Positions 1 to 8,508 of a stretch of DNA of 32,877 nt are shown here, piece after piece. The DNA comes from an uncultured Alphaproteobacteria bacterium. GTDB taxonomy: Bacteria; Pseudomonadota; Alphaproteobacteria; Rhodobacterales; Rhodobacteraceae. Position numbers and translations under genes: made by a program. The notes below the pieces were generated by a model. It was not told the DNA's origin and did no database searches. It saw only the letters and a list, made by a program, of their open reading frames with translations. The DNA lies in NCBI GenBank assembly GCA_913031285.1, contig CAJWEI010000039.1, forward strand, positions 1-32,877. The letters are read 5' to 3'. The stretch's first letter is position 1. Every line of letters starts with the position of its first letter.

Positions 1-275
1 GCTTCATCTTGTACTTTTGCCAATAAATTGGCTTTGCGTTCAAGCGTTGGAGCCCTTGTTATCCAATTTCCCTCGGGTAATTGACCGACGATTTCAGAAT
101 GCGCATGTTGCCCAATCTGGCGGATCAAGTTTTTGCGATAATTATCCGGCATCCAGTCTTTGGGTTCAATCTTTTCACCACGATCAATGCGATCCTGAAA
201 AGTTACTTCTTTCTCAGACATATCCTCTTTGGACAGGACAACTTTACCCGTTGATTTCACCATTTGAGCATACAT
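1..275 (-). CDS. paaA: 1,2-phenylacetyl-CoA epoxidase subunit PaaA (N-terminal part, runs off window)
   Basis: This is the N-terminal 91 residues of PaaA, the catalytic di-iron subunit of the phenylacetyl-CoA epoxidase complex. That cytoplasmic multicomponent monooxygenase opens aerobic phenylacetate degradation. The visible translation contains the blocks [16 protein letters not shown] and [17 protein letters not shown], which I recognise as highly conserved at the PaaA N terminus. Most iron ligands lie beyond the left edge. I chose the ATG at 275 because the reverse strand carries AAGGAG six bases upstream, overlapping the end of the thiolase gene. An ATG two codons earlier sits directly against that ribosome site. 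The gap to paaJ is only 10 bases, so the two are co-transcribed. The gene is cut by the window, not broken. Confidence 0.9.
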   Translation of the reverse strand, partial: MYAQMVKSTGKVVLSKEDMSEKEVTFQDRIDRGEKIEPKDWMPDNYRKNLIRQIGQHAHSEIVGQLPEGNWITRAPTLERKANLLAKVQDE

Positions 276-285
276 GGCCATCTCC

Positions 286-1482
286 TTATGTGCGTTCTAA
301 GATAAGTGCGACGCCTTGCCCTACGCCAACACACATTGTGCAAAGGGCATAGCGCCCCTTAATACGTCGTAATTGATAGGCGGCTGTCATTACCAATCGC
401 GTGCCTGACATTCCAAGCGGATGACCCAGCGCAATGGCCCCACCATTTGGATTTACATAGTCTGCATCATCCGGCACCCCAAGGGCGCGCAACGTTGCAA
501 GACCTTGACTGGCAAAAGCTTCGTTCAACTCGATGACATCCATTTGGTCGATGGTAAGACCAGTGCGTTTCAAAAGTTTTTTTGTGGCCGGAACGGGACC
601 AATCCCCATAACCCTTGGATCAACACCAGCAGCAACCATTCCAATGACCCTTGCCAGCGGAGTATGATTTTTCGCAATGTCGTAATTGGCGAGCAAAATC
701 GCAGCCGCCCCATCGTTTACCCCAGACGCATTGCCTGCAGTTACCGATTTATCAGGCCCATTTATCCCCTTTAGAGCGGCAAGTTTATTTTCCAGCATAT
801 CAACTCGGGGATGTTCATCTTGTTTGAAAATAATTGGATTACCTTTGCGCAGAGGAATTTCCACTTGCATTATCTCATCATCAAAACGTCCAGCATTTTG
901 AGCCGCGCCGTATCGCGCTTGCGATCTGGCGGCAAAGGCATCCTGATCTTTGCGGTTAATTTGATAATCTTCGGCCACATTGTCCGCCGTTTCAGGCATT
1001 GAATCAGTACCGTAAGACGAGTCCATTTTAGGATTTATAAAACGCCAACCGATTGTGGTATCAAAGACCTCATTTGAACGGCTAAAGGGTGTTGTGGCCT
1101 TAGGCATCACAAAAGGTGCTCGGCTCATGCTTTCAACGCCACCTGCAATCGCCATACAATAGTCTCCCGATTTAATTCCACGGGAGGCCATACCAACCGC
1201 ATCCATCCCAGATGCGCAAAGGCGATTGATAGTGGATCCTGGCACACTTGTTGGCAGGCCCGCGAGCAAAGCAGCCATACGGCCAACGTTACGATTATCT
1301 TCACCGGCCTGATTGGCATCACCAAAAATGACATCATCAAGTTCAGGCCAATCAAAATCCGGGTTACGTTTGACAAGCTCTTTAACAGGAAGGGCGGCCA
1401 GATCATCTGTGCGCATGGAGGACAATGAGCCACCATACCGCCCTATCGGCGTTCTTACCGCATCAACTATATATGCGTCCAC
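286..1482 (-). CDS. paaJ: 3-oxoadipyl-CoA / 3-oxo-5,6-dehydrosuberyl-CoA thiolase
   Basis: This 398-residue thiolase is of normal family length. The nucleophilic cysteine is C89 in [15 protein letters not shown], the GHP histidine (H354) and the second catalytic cysteine (C384 in CVGVGQG) are all present. The start region, [13 protein letters not shown] followed by a DDLAALP stretch, is typical of the PaaJ/PcaF subgroup rather than of acetoacetyl-CoA thiolases. Lying 10 bases upstream of paaA, it most likely performs the thiolytic steps that release acetyl-CoA in phenylacetate degradation. PcaF of the beta-ketoadipate route catalyses one of the same reactions, and sequence alone does not separate the two. 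The start codon appears to be GTG, with no strong ribosome-binding site. It is the first paa gene here and would need a promoter in the 221-base gap upstream unless the transporter transcript reads through. Confidence 0.87.
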   Translation of the reverse strand: MDAYIVDAVRTPIGRYGGSLSSMRTDDLAALPVKELVKRNPDFDWPELDDVIFGDANQAGEDNRNVGRMAALLAGLPTSVPGSTINRLCASGMDAVGMASRGIKSGDYCMAIAGGVESMSRAPFVMPKATTPFSRSNEVFDTTIGWRFINPKMDSSYGTDSMPETADNVAEDYQINRKDQDAFAARSQARYGAAQNAGRFDDEIMQVEIPLRKGNPIIFKQDEHPRVDMLENKLAALKGINGPDKSVTAGNASGVNDGAAAILLANYDIAKNHTPLARVIGMVAAGVDPRVMGIGPVPATKKLLKRTGLTIDQMDVIELNEAFASQGLATLRALGVPDDADYVNPNGGAIALGHPLGMSGTRLVMTAAYQLRRIKGRYALCTMCVGVGQGVALILERT

Positions 1483-1667
1483 GTCAAACTTTCTAAACCA
1501 AAAACGTTACCATATCTGGGATATATAAATTTTTGTAACATGTAAAGACAGAAGCTTTTACCAACGTAAAAAAATTCGCATCCAACATTAGATTTCAAAT
1601 CAAAATCAGCTAAAACTAACTGACTATAATTTGTACTCTATATTTTTAAAATATGAACACTCACCGA

Positions 1668-1690
1668 CCGCTTACATTTTGTCTAAGCGG
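1668..1690 (-). terminator. possible hairpin after the ABC transporter operon
   Basis: CCGCTTA (1668-1674) and TAAGCGG (1684-1690) form a perfect 7-bp stem with a 9-base loop, 13 bases past the stop codon of the last permease gene. No U-run follows on the minus strand, so factor-independent termination is uncertain. An AT-only palindrome (ATATTTT, T, AAAATAT at 1640-1654) lies just beyond. The rest of the 1483-1703 gap should hold the paaJ promoter. It also contains a short inverted repeat, ATATC-TGG-GATAT, at 1512-1524. Confidence 0.35.
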
Positions 1691-1703
1691 CACCAAAATA
1701 TCC

Positions 1704-2630
1704 TTATTTAGGCTCAGATCCATCGTATGTTTCGCCCAAAGCATACGGTGCATGCAGACGTAGCCTTGCTCTATCAGAAGATATTATTGCCAAAACAACT
1801 ATAGTAACTATAAAAGGCATTGCCGATAACAACTGAGACGGCAAAGCTACCCCAAAAGACTGAACCACTAATTCTCCTAGCGAAACCATTCCAAAAAGAT
1901 AAGCTCCTAAAAATATTCGACCAGTTTTCCAAGTTCCAAATACTACCAATGCAACCGCAATCCATCCACGGCCAGCTATCATACCATCCGCCCAGAGTGG
2001 TGTATATATGGTAGATGCATATGCGCCAGCAAATCCCGCCATCAATCCCCCAAAAGCTACAGCTCCATATCTAATCTTGAGTACTGAATAACTTAGTGCC
2101 TCCGCAGCTTTAGGATTTTCTCCACATGCCCTTATGGCTAAGCCAAGCCGAGTTTTATTCAGACAAAAGCTTATTAAAATAGCTATGACGATCGCAAGGT
2201 AAACAACAATATTTTGCTGAAATAAAACAGGACCAATCAAGGGAATATCACTCAAAACCGGAATTTGAATGGGATCTGGAGCAGTTACCGTTAAGCTCTC
2301 ATGCTTTTTTCCAATTAGTGCAGACAGACCCAAGCCTAAAATACCAACCGCCAATCCAGTGGCAACTTGATTTGCCAAAAATGTAATGGAAACCAGCGCA
2401 AAAACCATAGATACGCCAATGCCGGCTGCTCCAGCCACAATAAACCCTATAATATGACTTCCACTTTGATAAGTTACGACAAACCCAACCGCTGCGGAGA
2501 TTGCCATCATACCTTCTACGCCCAAATTTAGCATACCTGACTTCTCAGCAACTAATTCTCCTAACGCAGCAAGCAGAAAAACTGTGGCGGCGCTCATTGT
2601 GCCCGCAAGAAAAAACTCGAGAGGCGTCAT
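1704..2630 (-). CDS. BMP-type (purine/nucleoside) ABC transporter permease, second subunit
   Basis: This 308-residue inner-membrane permease is built of about eight or nine hydrophobic segments and belongs to the BPD_transp_2 group of permeases. The segment GELVAEKSGMLNLGVEGMM (about residues 24-42) is the coupling-type motif characteristic of the smaller permease in BMP-family importers (NupQ/YufQ type). GENPKAAEALSYSV, in the middle, is also family-typical. Its ATG overlaps the TGA of the preceding permease (ATGA), indicating translational coupling. It ends the transcription unit that starts with the Rieske protein at 10057. The substrate is probably a nucleobase or nucleoside, judged from the family and the neighbouring purine genes; nothing in the permease alone fixes it. 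Confidence 0.85.
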   Translation of the reverse strand: MTPLEFFLAGTMSAATVFLLAALGELVAEKSGMLNLGVEGMMAISAAVGFVVTYQSGSHIIGFIVAGAAGIGVSMVFALVSITFLANQVATGLAVGILGLGLSALIGKKHESLTVTAPDPIQIPVLSDIPLIGPVLFQQNIVVYLAIVIAILISFCLNKTRLGLAIRACGENPKAAEALSYSVLKIRYGAVAFGGLMAGFAGAYASTIYTPLWADGMIAGRGWIAVALVVFGTWKTGRIFLGAYLFGMVSLGELVVQSFGVALPSQLLSAMPFIVTIVVLAIISSDRARLRLHAPYALGETYDGSEPK

Positions 2631-3718
2631 ATTAACCTACTTTCAATTTCTTCTACTCGAGTTTTACGGGGCTTAAATCGATAATTCACAAAGGTATAAC
2701 TTGATAAGTAAGTTACCAAAAGCAAACCCTGAAAAATGTGCACTGAACTTATCGGCAAGTCAGCAGTGACTAGGGCATAATCTCCACCGATATGGATGAC
2801 AGACAAAAATAGCGCAGCAAATACAATACCTAAAGGATGCAAGGCTCCTAAATAAGCTACAATGATGGCCGAATAACCATAGCCAGAGGTCACGGAACGT
2901 TGTAACTGTCCAATTGGTCCTGCTACCTCACTCATACCAGCAATCCCAGCAGCCATCCCAGCAATTAATAAACTTTTCCACACTGCTCCATTTGCGCTGT
3001 AACCTGCATATGTAGCTGCACGCGGCGCTAATCCACCTACTGTAAGCTGGAAACCACCAAACCGTTTCTCCATATAAATCCAAACAAAAATTGTGAAAAA
3101 TATTGGAATTATTAATGAGTAATTTAAACGAAATCCAAAAATAATGGGTGGAAATAATGCGGCATCCTGAAACATAACTGTTTGTGGAAAATTAAAACCC
3201 ATAGGGTCCTTCCATGGGCCCAAAAGGAAGAAATAAAGGATTTGCAACGCTATCGAAGACAGCATCAAAGTAACCAAAATTTCATTAGCATTATAGCGTG
3301 TCTTCAAAAACGCAGCAATCCCAGCCCAAAACATGCCGCCAAATGCACCCAATAAAATCATAGCAGGAAGAAGAAATACCGACTCACTATCTGTAAAATA
3401 TACGGGAATTGACGAGGCAAGTATTGCGCCCATGATCATTTGACCCTCGCCTCCTATGTTCCAAACTTTTGCTCTAAAACCGATAGCCAACGCCTGAGCA
3501 ATAAAGAGTAATGGACCAAATTTTAGTAAAACTTCTGATAGGGCATAAGTTGATTCAAACGGTTCTATAAAAAAAGCAAAAAAGGTCGTTTGCAGAGATT
3601 TCCCCTGAATTATAAGCATAATACTACTGAGAAGAATCGTTATAGCTATGGCAATAAATGGCGTAGCAAATATTAAAGGTTTTGAAGGAGTATCTCTCCG
3701 TTCAAACTGCAGTTGCAT
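2627..3718 (-). CDS. BMP-type (purine/nucleoside) ABC transporter permease, first subunit
   Basis: This 363-residue membrane protein has nine or ten hydrophobic stretches. FRAKVWNIGGEGQ (about residues 81-93) is the hallmark of the larger permease of BMP-family importers (NupP/YufP type). I set the start at ATG 3718, with GAGAGG nine bases upstream. This gives a 17-base overlap with the end of the ATPase gene. A GTG three codons further up (3727) is the longer alternative. The gene overlaps the next permease by four bases. With the ATPase and the binding protein it forms a complete importer, and the overlaps argue for coupled synthesis of the membrane parts. Confidence 0.86.
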   Translation of the reverse strand: MQLQFERRDTPSKPLIFATPFIAIAITILLSSIMLIIQGKSLQTTFFAFFIEPFESTYALSEVLLKFGPLLFIAQALAIGFRAKVWNIGGEGQMIMGAILASSIPVYFTDSESVFLLPAMILLGAFGGMFWAGIAAFLKTRYNANEILVTLMLSSIALQILYFFLLGPWKDPMGFNFPQTVMFQDAALFPPIIFGFRLNYSLIIPIFFTIFVWIYMEKRFGGFQLTVGGLAPRAATYAGYSANGAVWKSLLIAGMAAGIAGMSEVAGPIGQLQRSVTSGYGYSAIIVAYLGALHPLGIVFAALFLSVIHIGGDYALVTADLPISSVHIFQGLLLVTYLSSYTFVNYRFKPRKTRVEEIESRLI

Positions 3719-5243
3719 TGCTAGCACCCTCTCGTTCTTCTCCGATCATGTACTCTCCGATTTCATCAGGACAAACTTCGCTCGTTTTTATGGAGGTTGA
3801 TATACGTCCACTCCTTAAAACATACATACGATCTGTTATTTCAAATAGTTCTTCTAATTCTTCTGAAATAATTAAAATGCCGACTCCGTTATCACGTAAA
3901 CTTATTAACTTTTGTCTAATTTCGTTAGCAGAACCAACATCTACACCCCAAGTAGGTTGGGCCAGAAATAATAGTTTTGGCTCCAGAAGTAATTCACGTC
4001 CCACTAAAAATTTTTGCAAGTTTCCACCTGATAATGAGTTAGCCGTCGCACCATTACCAGATGACTTCACAGAAAATTCAGTAATGCATTTGTCTGTAAA
4101 TTTGGCAACAACATCCTCTTGTATAAATCCATTTTTGAGCATCCCTTTCTTGAAGGCTGTAAGAAGAGCATTTTGTGACAATGTCATCGATGGCACAGCT
4201 CCGCGCCCTAGTCGTTCTTCGGGAACAAAAGAAAAACCAAGATCTCGTCGCTCTATGACACCCTTTCGAATGACCGACTGACCAAACATTTCAATGGTAG
4301 AAGATTTTAAGTCACCTTTTATATCCTCTCCAGAAATGATCCGCCCAAGTTCCTGTTGGCCATTTCCGGATACGCCAGCGATACCTACAATTTCTCCACC
4401 AAATACTGCTAAACTTAGGTCCTTTAGATCTGCTCCGAATGGATCTGGGTTTTTGACATTTAAATTAGTTATATTTAAGATTGCATTTTTGGACTTATGG
4501 TCACTTTCTCGCCGTTCAATTTTTGGAATGCTTCGGCCAATCATAAGTGTTGCTAGTTCTTGTGCGCTAGTTTCATTGGGATCAACTTTACCTGTTACCC
4601 TGCCATCTCTTAAAATTGTAGCGACATCACATAGCTCACGAATTTCTTCCAATTTATGAGAAATATAGAGTATTGCAACTCCATCTTTTTGTAGTTTTCT
4701 CAAAGCATCAAAAAGAGCATAAACGTGTTGTGGGGGCAAAACGGAAGTTGGCTCATCCAGAATTAAGAGCTTTAAATCCTGCATTAAACAGCGAATAATT
4801 TCTACGCGTTGACGTTGCCCGACCGACAATGAATTAACCATTGCAGTTGGATCTATTTCCAACTGATAGTCTGCTCCAATCATACGAATACGGTCAATTA
4901 AATCTTTTTGAGGGCCTTTTATTGTCAGAGCAATATTCTCTACTACTGATAATGTTTCAAATAGAGAAAAGTGTTGGAAAACCATTCCTATACCCAAGTC
5001 TCGAGCTACGGCAGTATTCCAATAATCAATCTTTTTATCTTTCCACAAAATCTGCCCATCATCAGGCTGTATTACACCGTAAGCAAGTTTCATCAAGGTT
5101 GATTTGCCCGCGCCATTTTCACCCAGTACTGCATGAATAGAACCTGGGAAAACTTTCAAATCAATAGAGTCGTTGGCAACTAATGAACCATAAATCTTTG
5201 TCAGCTTACTCAAAGTAAGCAAAGGTTGCTGAACGATATTCAT
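3702..5243 (-). CDS. BMP-type ABC transporter, tandem ATP-binding protein
   Basis: This 513-residue protein carries two fused ABC ATPase domains. The first is complete: Walker A GENGAGKS (41-48), Q-loop Q90, signature LSVGQRQ (139-145), Walker B LLILDEPTS. The second has a degenerate Walker A (GVSGNGQQE), an intact LSGGNLQ signature, and a Walker B reading LLFLAQPTWGVDVG, with Gln in place of the catalytic Glu. That asymmetry is normal for this ATPase family (NupO/YufO, RbsA/MglA-like) and does not indicate damage. It energises uptake through the two permeases downstream. The 68-base gap to the binding-protein gene upstream carries a hairpin, and no other member of the operon is separated by so much. 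Confidence 0.9.
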   Translation of the reverse strand: MNIVQQPLLTLSKLTKIYGSLVANDSIDLKVFPGSIHAVLGENGAGKSTLMKLAYGVIQPDDGQILWKDKKIDYWNTAVARDLGIGMVFQHFSLFETLSVVENIALTIKGPQKDLIDRIRMIGADYQLEIDPTAMVNSLSVGQRQRVEIIRCLMQDLKLLILDEPTSVLPPQHVYALFDALRKLQKDGVAILYISHKLEEIRELCDVATILRDGRVTGKVDPNETSAQELATLMIGRSIPKIERRESDHKSKNAILNITNLNVKNPDPFGADLKDLSLAVFGGEIVGIAGVSGNGQQELGRIISGEDIKGDLKSSTIEMFGQSVIRKGVIERRDLGFSFVPEERLGRGAVPSMTLSQNALLTAFKKGMLKNGFIQEDVVAKFTDKCITEFSVKSSGNGATANSLSGGNLQKFLVGRELLLEPKLLFLAQPTWGVDVGSANEIRQKLISLRDNGVGILIISEELEELFEITDRMYVLRSGRISTSIKTSEVCPDEIGEYMIGEEREGASNATAV

Positions 5244-5270
5244 TTCTTTTTTGAACCTTGATTTATAACC

Positions 5271-5304
5271 TTCTTGCCCCAGCTAAAACTTACTAGGGCA
5301 AGAA
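5271..5304 (-). promoter_or_regulatory. intercistronic hairpin between binding-protein and ATPase genes
   Basis: TTCTTGCCC (5271-5279) and GGGCAAGAA (5296-5304) form a perfect 9-bp stem with a 16-base loop, directly after the stop of the binding-protein gene. No U-run follows on the minus strand, so it is unlikely to be a full terminator. Such structures often protect the mRNA of the upstream binding protein or thin out read-through, giving more binding protein than ATPase and permease. That role is inferred. Confidence 0.5.
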
Positions 5305-5311
5305 AATAATT

Positions 5312-6406
5312 TTATTTTGGCAACGGAGTATTCACACCTTGAACGTGCCAATTAATTCCTAGGATTCCACCATCATCTAGACGTTCACCGACAGCGACCA
5401 TTTGCTCACCATCTTGATTATGTATTGGACCATCATAAACATGTCGCGCACCCGATGAAATTTCGGCTTCGACAGTTTTAATTCTTTCTACCATTTCAGA
5501 ACTGATATCCGAGCTCCACTCCTCAGTTACAACCACACCGGCATCAACACCGAGCCATTCATTACGACCTTCGAAGTTTCCATTTAAGTGCGCATCAACT
5601 GAAGCAGAAAAGAAAGGTCCCCAATCGGTTTTCACAACCCCAAGGTATTTTGTGGGTGCATATTCACTCATTGAACTATTCAAATTGAATACATAAACAC
5701 CTGCTTCTTCACCTACAGCAACAACAGACGGCGTGTCTTGAGCATTCGAAAACAAAACATCTGCACCATTTGCAATTAGCGCTTTTGCTGAAGCCTGAGC
5801 TTTTGCTGGATCGAACCAAGAATTGAGCCATATGACGTCAATAGTAATCTCAGGATCAACTGCTCGTGCACCAAGCGCAAAACCATTGATGGAGGAGATC
5901 AACTCTGGAATCGCGTACGCTCCAACAACACCAAGTTTTTTGGTTTTAGTCAGATCAGCAGCAGCCATACCCATAAGATACAATCCCTCATAATACTTAG
6001 CAGTGAATGGTGAAAAGTTGTCACCTACTTTGTATCCTGACGCATGAATAAAAGACATATCAGGGTTACGTTTGGCTAATTTCAAACCACTATTCATGTA
6101 GCCAAAAGAACCAAGGAGTAAAAATTTGTTACCATCACCAACCATTTTGTTCATAATTCGATCGGCATCTGGGCCCTCTTGAATATTTTCAACAATATTT
6201 AACTTAACATCATCACCATATTTCTCCTTAACTCCATTAAAGCCTTCTACCAGAGCGTGAGACCATCCCACATCTGCGATTGGAGATGGTAGCAACACTC
6301 CAATATCTAGAGTTTCAGAATTAGCAGACGAGCCCAACGAAGCCGTGGACAGTACCACGGCAAAAGCTGTTTTCTTTATGGCGCAAAACGATAATTTCAT
6401 TTTCAT
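5312..6406 (-). CDS. BMP-family ABC transporter periplasmic substrate-binding protein
   Basis: This 364-residue protein has a positively charged start and a hydrophobic core, giving a Sec signal peptide that ends near residues 27-31. No lipobox cysteine follows the hydrophobic stretch, so it should be a free periplasmic protein rather than a lipoprotein. The mature part, from LDIGVLLPSPIADVGWSHALVEG onward, follows the BMP/PnrA fold, whose characterised members bind purine nucleosides or nucleobases. A TAKYYEGLYLMGMAA stretch is also typical. The gene lies 15 bases downstream of the amidohydrolase gene and upstream of the matching ATPase and permeases. A purine or modified purine is the likely ligand, inferred from family and neighbours. 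Aromatic and acidic residues of the binding cleft were not mapped. Confidence 0.87.
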   Translation of the reverse strand: MKMKLSFCAIKKTAFAVVLSTASLGSSANSETLDIGVLLPSPIADVGWSHALVEGFNGVKEKYGDDVKLNIVENIQEGPDADRIMNKMVGDGNKFLLLGSFGYMNSGLKLAKRNPDMSFIHASGYKVGDNFSPFTAKYYEGLYLMGMAAADLTKTKKLGVVGAYAIPELISSINGFALGARAVDPEITIDVIWLNSWFDPAKAQASAKALIANGADVLFSNAQDTPSVVAVGEEAGVYVFNLNSSMSEYAPTKYLGVVKTDWGPFFSASVDAHLNGNFEGRNEWLGVDAGVVVTEEWSSDISSEMVERIKTVEAEISSGARHVYDGPIHNQDGEQMVAVGERLDDGGILGINWHVQGVNTPLPK

Positions 6407-6421
6407 TTCTCCTTCTTGTGA

Positions 6422-7804
6422 TTAGTAGTTGTATATAATGCGATTTACATGAGTGGTTGCCTCAGTCATGAGCTTTTTCTCGTCCAATCCTAGAAACTCT
6501 CCATTCTGCCAGACAATTGTTCCATTTATCATTGTTATGTCAACATAAGCTCCAATTCCCATTTTGGTGATTAAACTTTCAGGGTCGTGCTTTGCTCCAA
6601 CATATTCTAATTTATCAGTGTTTATAGCAAAAAGATCTGCGCCCATGCCCACCTTTAGCATACCGATATCCTTTCGACCCAAACAATCAGCACCTCCACT
6701 TGTGGCGTAATTCAAAAATTCCTTCGGTTTGGGCACCGGATGCTTATGTGTTCCTGCAACTAGCGCCTGCAACATATAAGCGCTGTGAATACAATGCATC
6801 AAATTTGAGTTATCGTTCGAAGCAGCGCCGTCCACTCCCAGGCTTAATCTTATATTTTTCGATGCCATTTCAGCTATGGGTGTTACTTCGGCACCAACAA
6901 GATAAACAGGCTCAGGGCAATGGGATACGCCTGTTCGACTTTTCGCTAGCTTACTAAGCTCTGCGCTATTTAATTCCCAGCAATGTGCAAACCAAACATC
7001 GCTCCCCAAAAAATTGATCTCATCGCACCAATCTACTGTTCGCATTCCAGTGCGTTGATGCATTACATCGCTTTCACCCTCACCAACATGAGTGTGCAAT
7101 AATACATTTTTATCGCGCGCCAAGAGTGCAGATTGCACAAATGTCTCCAAATAAGAATTGACCGGCTGACAAGGCGCTATAACGACCTTACGCATAGAAA
7201 GCATTTCTGGTTCATGATATGTGTCAATCAGGCGTTCACAGTCACTTATAAACTCATCTGTAGTCTCAAGCATTTCATCAGGAATTGTGCTGCCCTCAGA
7301 TTTTGGCAAGGTATTCCCACCACGTCCCGCGTGGAAGCGCATACCAAGTAGCTTGGCAGCATCAAATTGCCGGTCAACTAATCGTTTGCCAGCATGATGC
7401 GGATAGTTGTATTGGTGATCAAATGCCGTCGTACAGCCGTGCTTTATGAGTTCGGCCATGGCGACAATAGAAGAATGATAAAAGCAGTCTTCATCCAGTC
7501 TGGAAAAAATAGGATAAATTAGATCTAGCCATTCTATTACCGAATACTTTGTCCAATCAAGGTACGCGTTGTTCCGAACAAAACATTGAAAAAAATGATG
7601 GTGAGTGTTGATCAATCCTGGATAAACGAAATAACCAGACGCATCAATTACTTCAATGTCAGACGGCAGTAGTTCAGTTGAAATATTTGGGGAAATTGTC
7701 TCGATTATATTGTTATTGGTCATTAGATCACAATTTCGATGAATGGTCCCATCAAAATCACAAGTTACAATTGCATCACAAGATTTGAGTAATTTATAGC
7801 TCAT
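6422..7804 (-). CDS. amidohydrolase, 8-oxoguanine/guanine deaminase-like
   Basis: This 460-residue cytoplasmic metal-dependent hydrolase belongs to the atrazine chlorohydrolase/guanine deaminase branch of the amidohydrolase superfamily. Likely metal ligands are H68 and H70 (NTHHHFFQ), H239 (LLHTHVGE) and D325 (LGVDGAASND). E242 is the expected proton shuttle, and H274 (WFAHC) a further active-site histidine. Overall it most resembles 8-oxoguanine deaminases, sharing TVDW..EINFLG, VDGAASNDNSN and a C-terminal DIGMLKVGMGADL. The usual CHCPSSNMRL-type stretch, however, reads SHCPEPVYLVG near residues 294-304, which hints at altered specificity. Its ATG overlaps the TGA of the GST-like gene (ATGA). 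Next to the xanthine dehydrogenase genes, deamination of a guanine-like purine is the best guess; the exact substrate is unknown. Confidence 0.8.
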   Translation of the reverse strand: MSYKLLKSCDAIVTCDFDGTIHRNCDLMTNNNIIETISPNISTELLPSDIEVIDASGYFVYPGLINTHHHFFQCFVRNNAYLDWTKYSVIEWLDLIYPIFSRLDEDCFYHSSIVAMAELIKHGCTTAFDHQYNYPHHAGKRLVDRQFDAAKLLGMRFHAGRGGNTLPKSEGSTIPDEMLETTDEFISDCERLIDTYHEPEMLSMRKVVIAPCQPVNSYLETFVQSALLARDKNVLLHTHVGEGESDVMHQRTGMRTVDWCDEINFLGSDVWFAHCWELNSAELSKLAKSRTGVSHCPEPVYLVGAEVTPIAEMASKNIRLSLGVDGAASNDNSNLMHCIHSAYMLQALVAGTHKHPVPKPKEFLNYATSGGADCLGRKDIGMLKVGMGADLFAINTDKLEYVGAKHDPESLITKMGIGAYVDITMINGTIVWQNGEFLGLDEKKLMTEATTHVNRIIYNY

Positions 7805-8508
7805 CCAACTTTTCCTGTGGCAGGTCTGTTTCCAGCAAAGTCAGTTTCATCGGCTTTCAAATCATGCATAGGATATATACCTGGCATTGGAATAAAGCCG
7901 TCAAGAGACTTAATTGAATATAGCCAGCTTTGAATGGCTGGATAACCATCATGCTCCAGCCCTAAATTTGCTCCCACATCAGGGCTTAAGGCGACGTATG
8001 GAAAGCAGGCAATATCAGCAATTGTAGGCTTATCACTAACGAGAAACTTTTTGTCGTCAAAAGATTGCTCGGTTAAATGAGACTCTATCTGCCTTAATGC
8101 TCGCCGAGCGCCCTCGATTGCTTTATCCAAATCTACTGGTGTCTGAAATAAAGCATTGAGCCTTGCCCTACCAACCGTCTTAGATAGTTGACTAGAGAAA
8201 TCCATCCATTGCAAAATTAATGCATTCAAATCTGCGCCTCGTTTAGCGGGCCACCAATTTTCAAAACTATCAAACTTTTGTGCCATCCAGAAAAGCATGG
8301 CAGATGTTTCGCTCAAAATCATATCACCAGACTTCAAAATTGGCAAAGTGCCAGCGCGCGATAATTGCAGCATTTTATATGATTTATGTTCTGCTGCTGG
8401 ATAAAATTCGACTGCTATACGCTCATATTCTACATCCAAAATGCTGGCAAAAAGGCGGATTTTGTAACAGTTACCTGACATAGCGTAGTCATAGAGTGTA
8501 AAATTCAT
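7801..8508 (-). CDS. glutathione-S-transferase-like protein, NdmE-like
   Basis: This 235-residue cytoplasmic GST-fold protein has an N-terminal thioredoxin-like domain starting LYDYAMSGNCYKIRL and including the cis-proline/SET region (GTLPILKSGDMILSETSAML). A helical C-terminal domain with the DKPTIADIACFPYV motif follows. I place the start at ATG 8508, since this ATG overlaps the TGA of the catalytic oxygenase gene (ATGA) and begins exactly where the GST fold begins. A reading frame open further upstream lies inside the oxygenase gene. It is sandwiched between an oxygenase chain lacking a Rieske domain and a deaminase. In caffeine-degrading Pseudomonas putida CBB5 the GST-like NdmE is required for the NdmC/NdmD demethylase complex, so a structural role here is inferred in place of detoxification. 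Confidence 0.82.
   Translation of the reverse strand: MNFTLYDYAMSGNCYKIRLFASILDVEYERIAVEFYPAAEHKSYKMLQLSRAGTLPILKSGDMILSETSAMLFWMAQKFDSFENWWPAKRGADLNALILQWMDFSSQLSKTVGRARLNALFQTPVDLDKAIEGARRALRQIESHLTEQSFDDKKFLVSDKPTIADIACFPYVALSPDVGANLGLEHDGYPAIQSWLYSIKSLDGFIPMPGIYPMHDLKADETDFAGNRPATGKVG

Noticed and set aside
3682-4281. 199-codon open frame on the plus strand inside the ATPase gene
   Set aside because: It lies antisense to a well-conserved gene, and its translation shows no family features.
3702-5243. Degenerate second ATPase site (no intact Walker A, AQPT in place of DEPT)
   Set aside because: This asymmetry is standard for the tandem ATPases of BMP-type and ribose-type importers.
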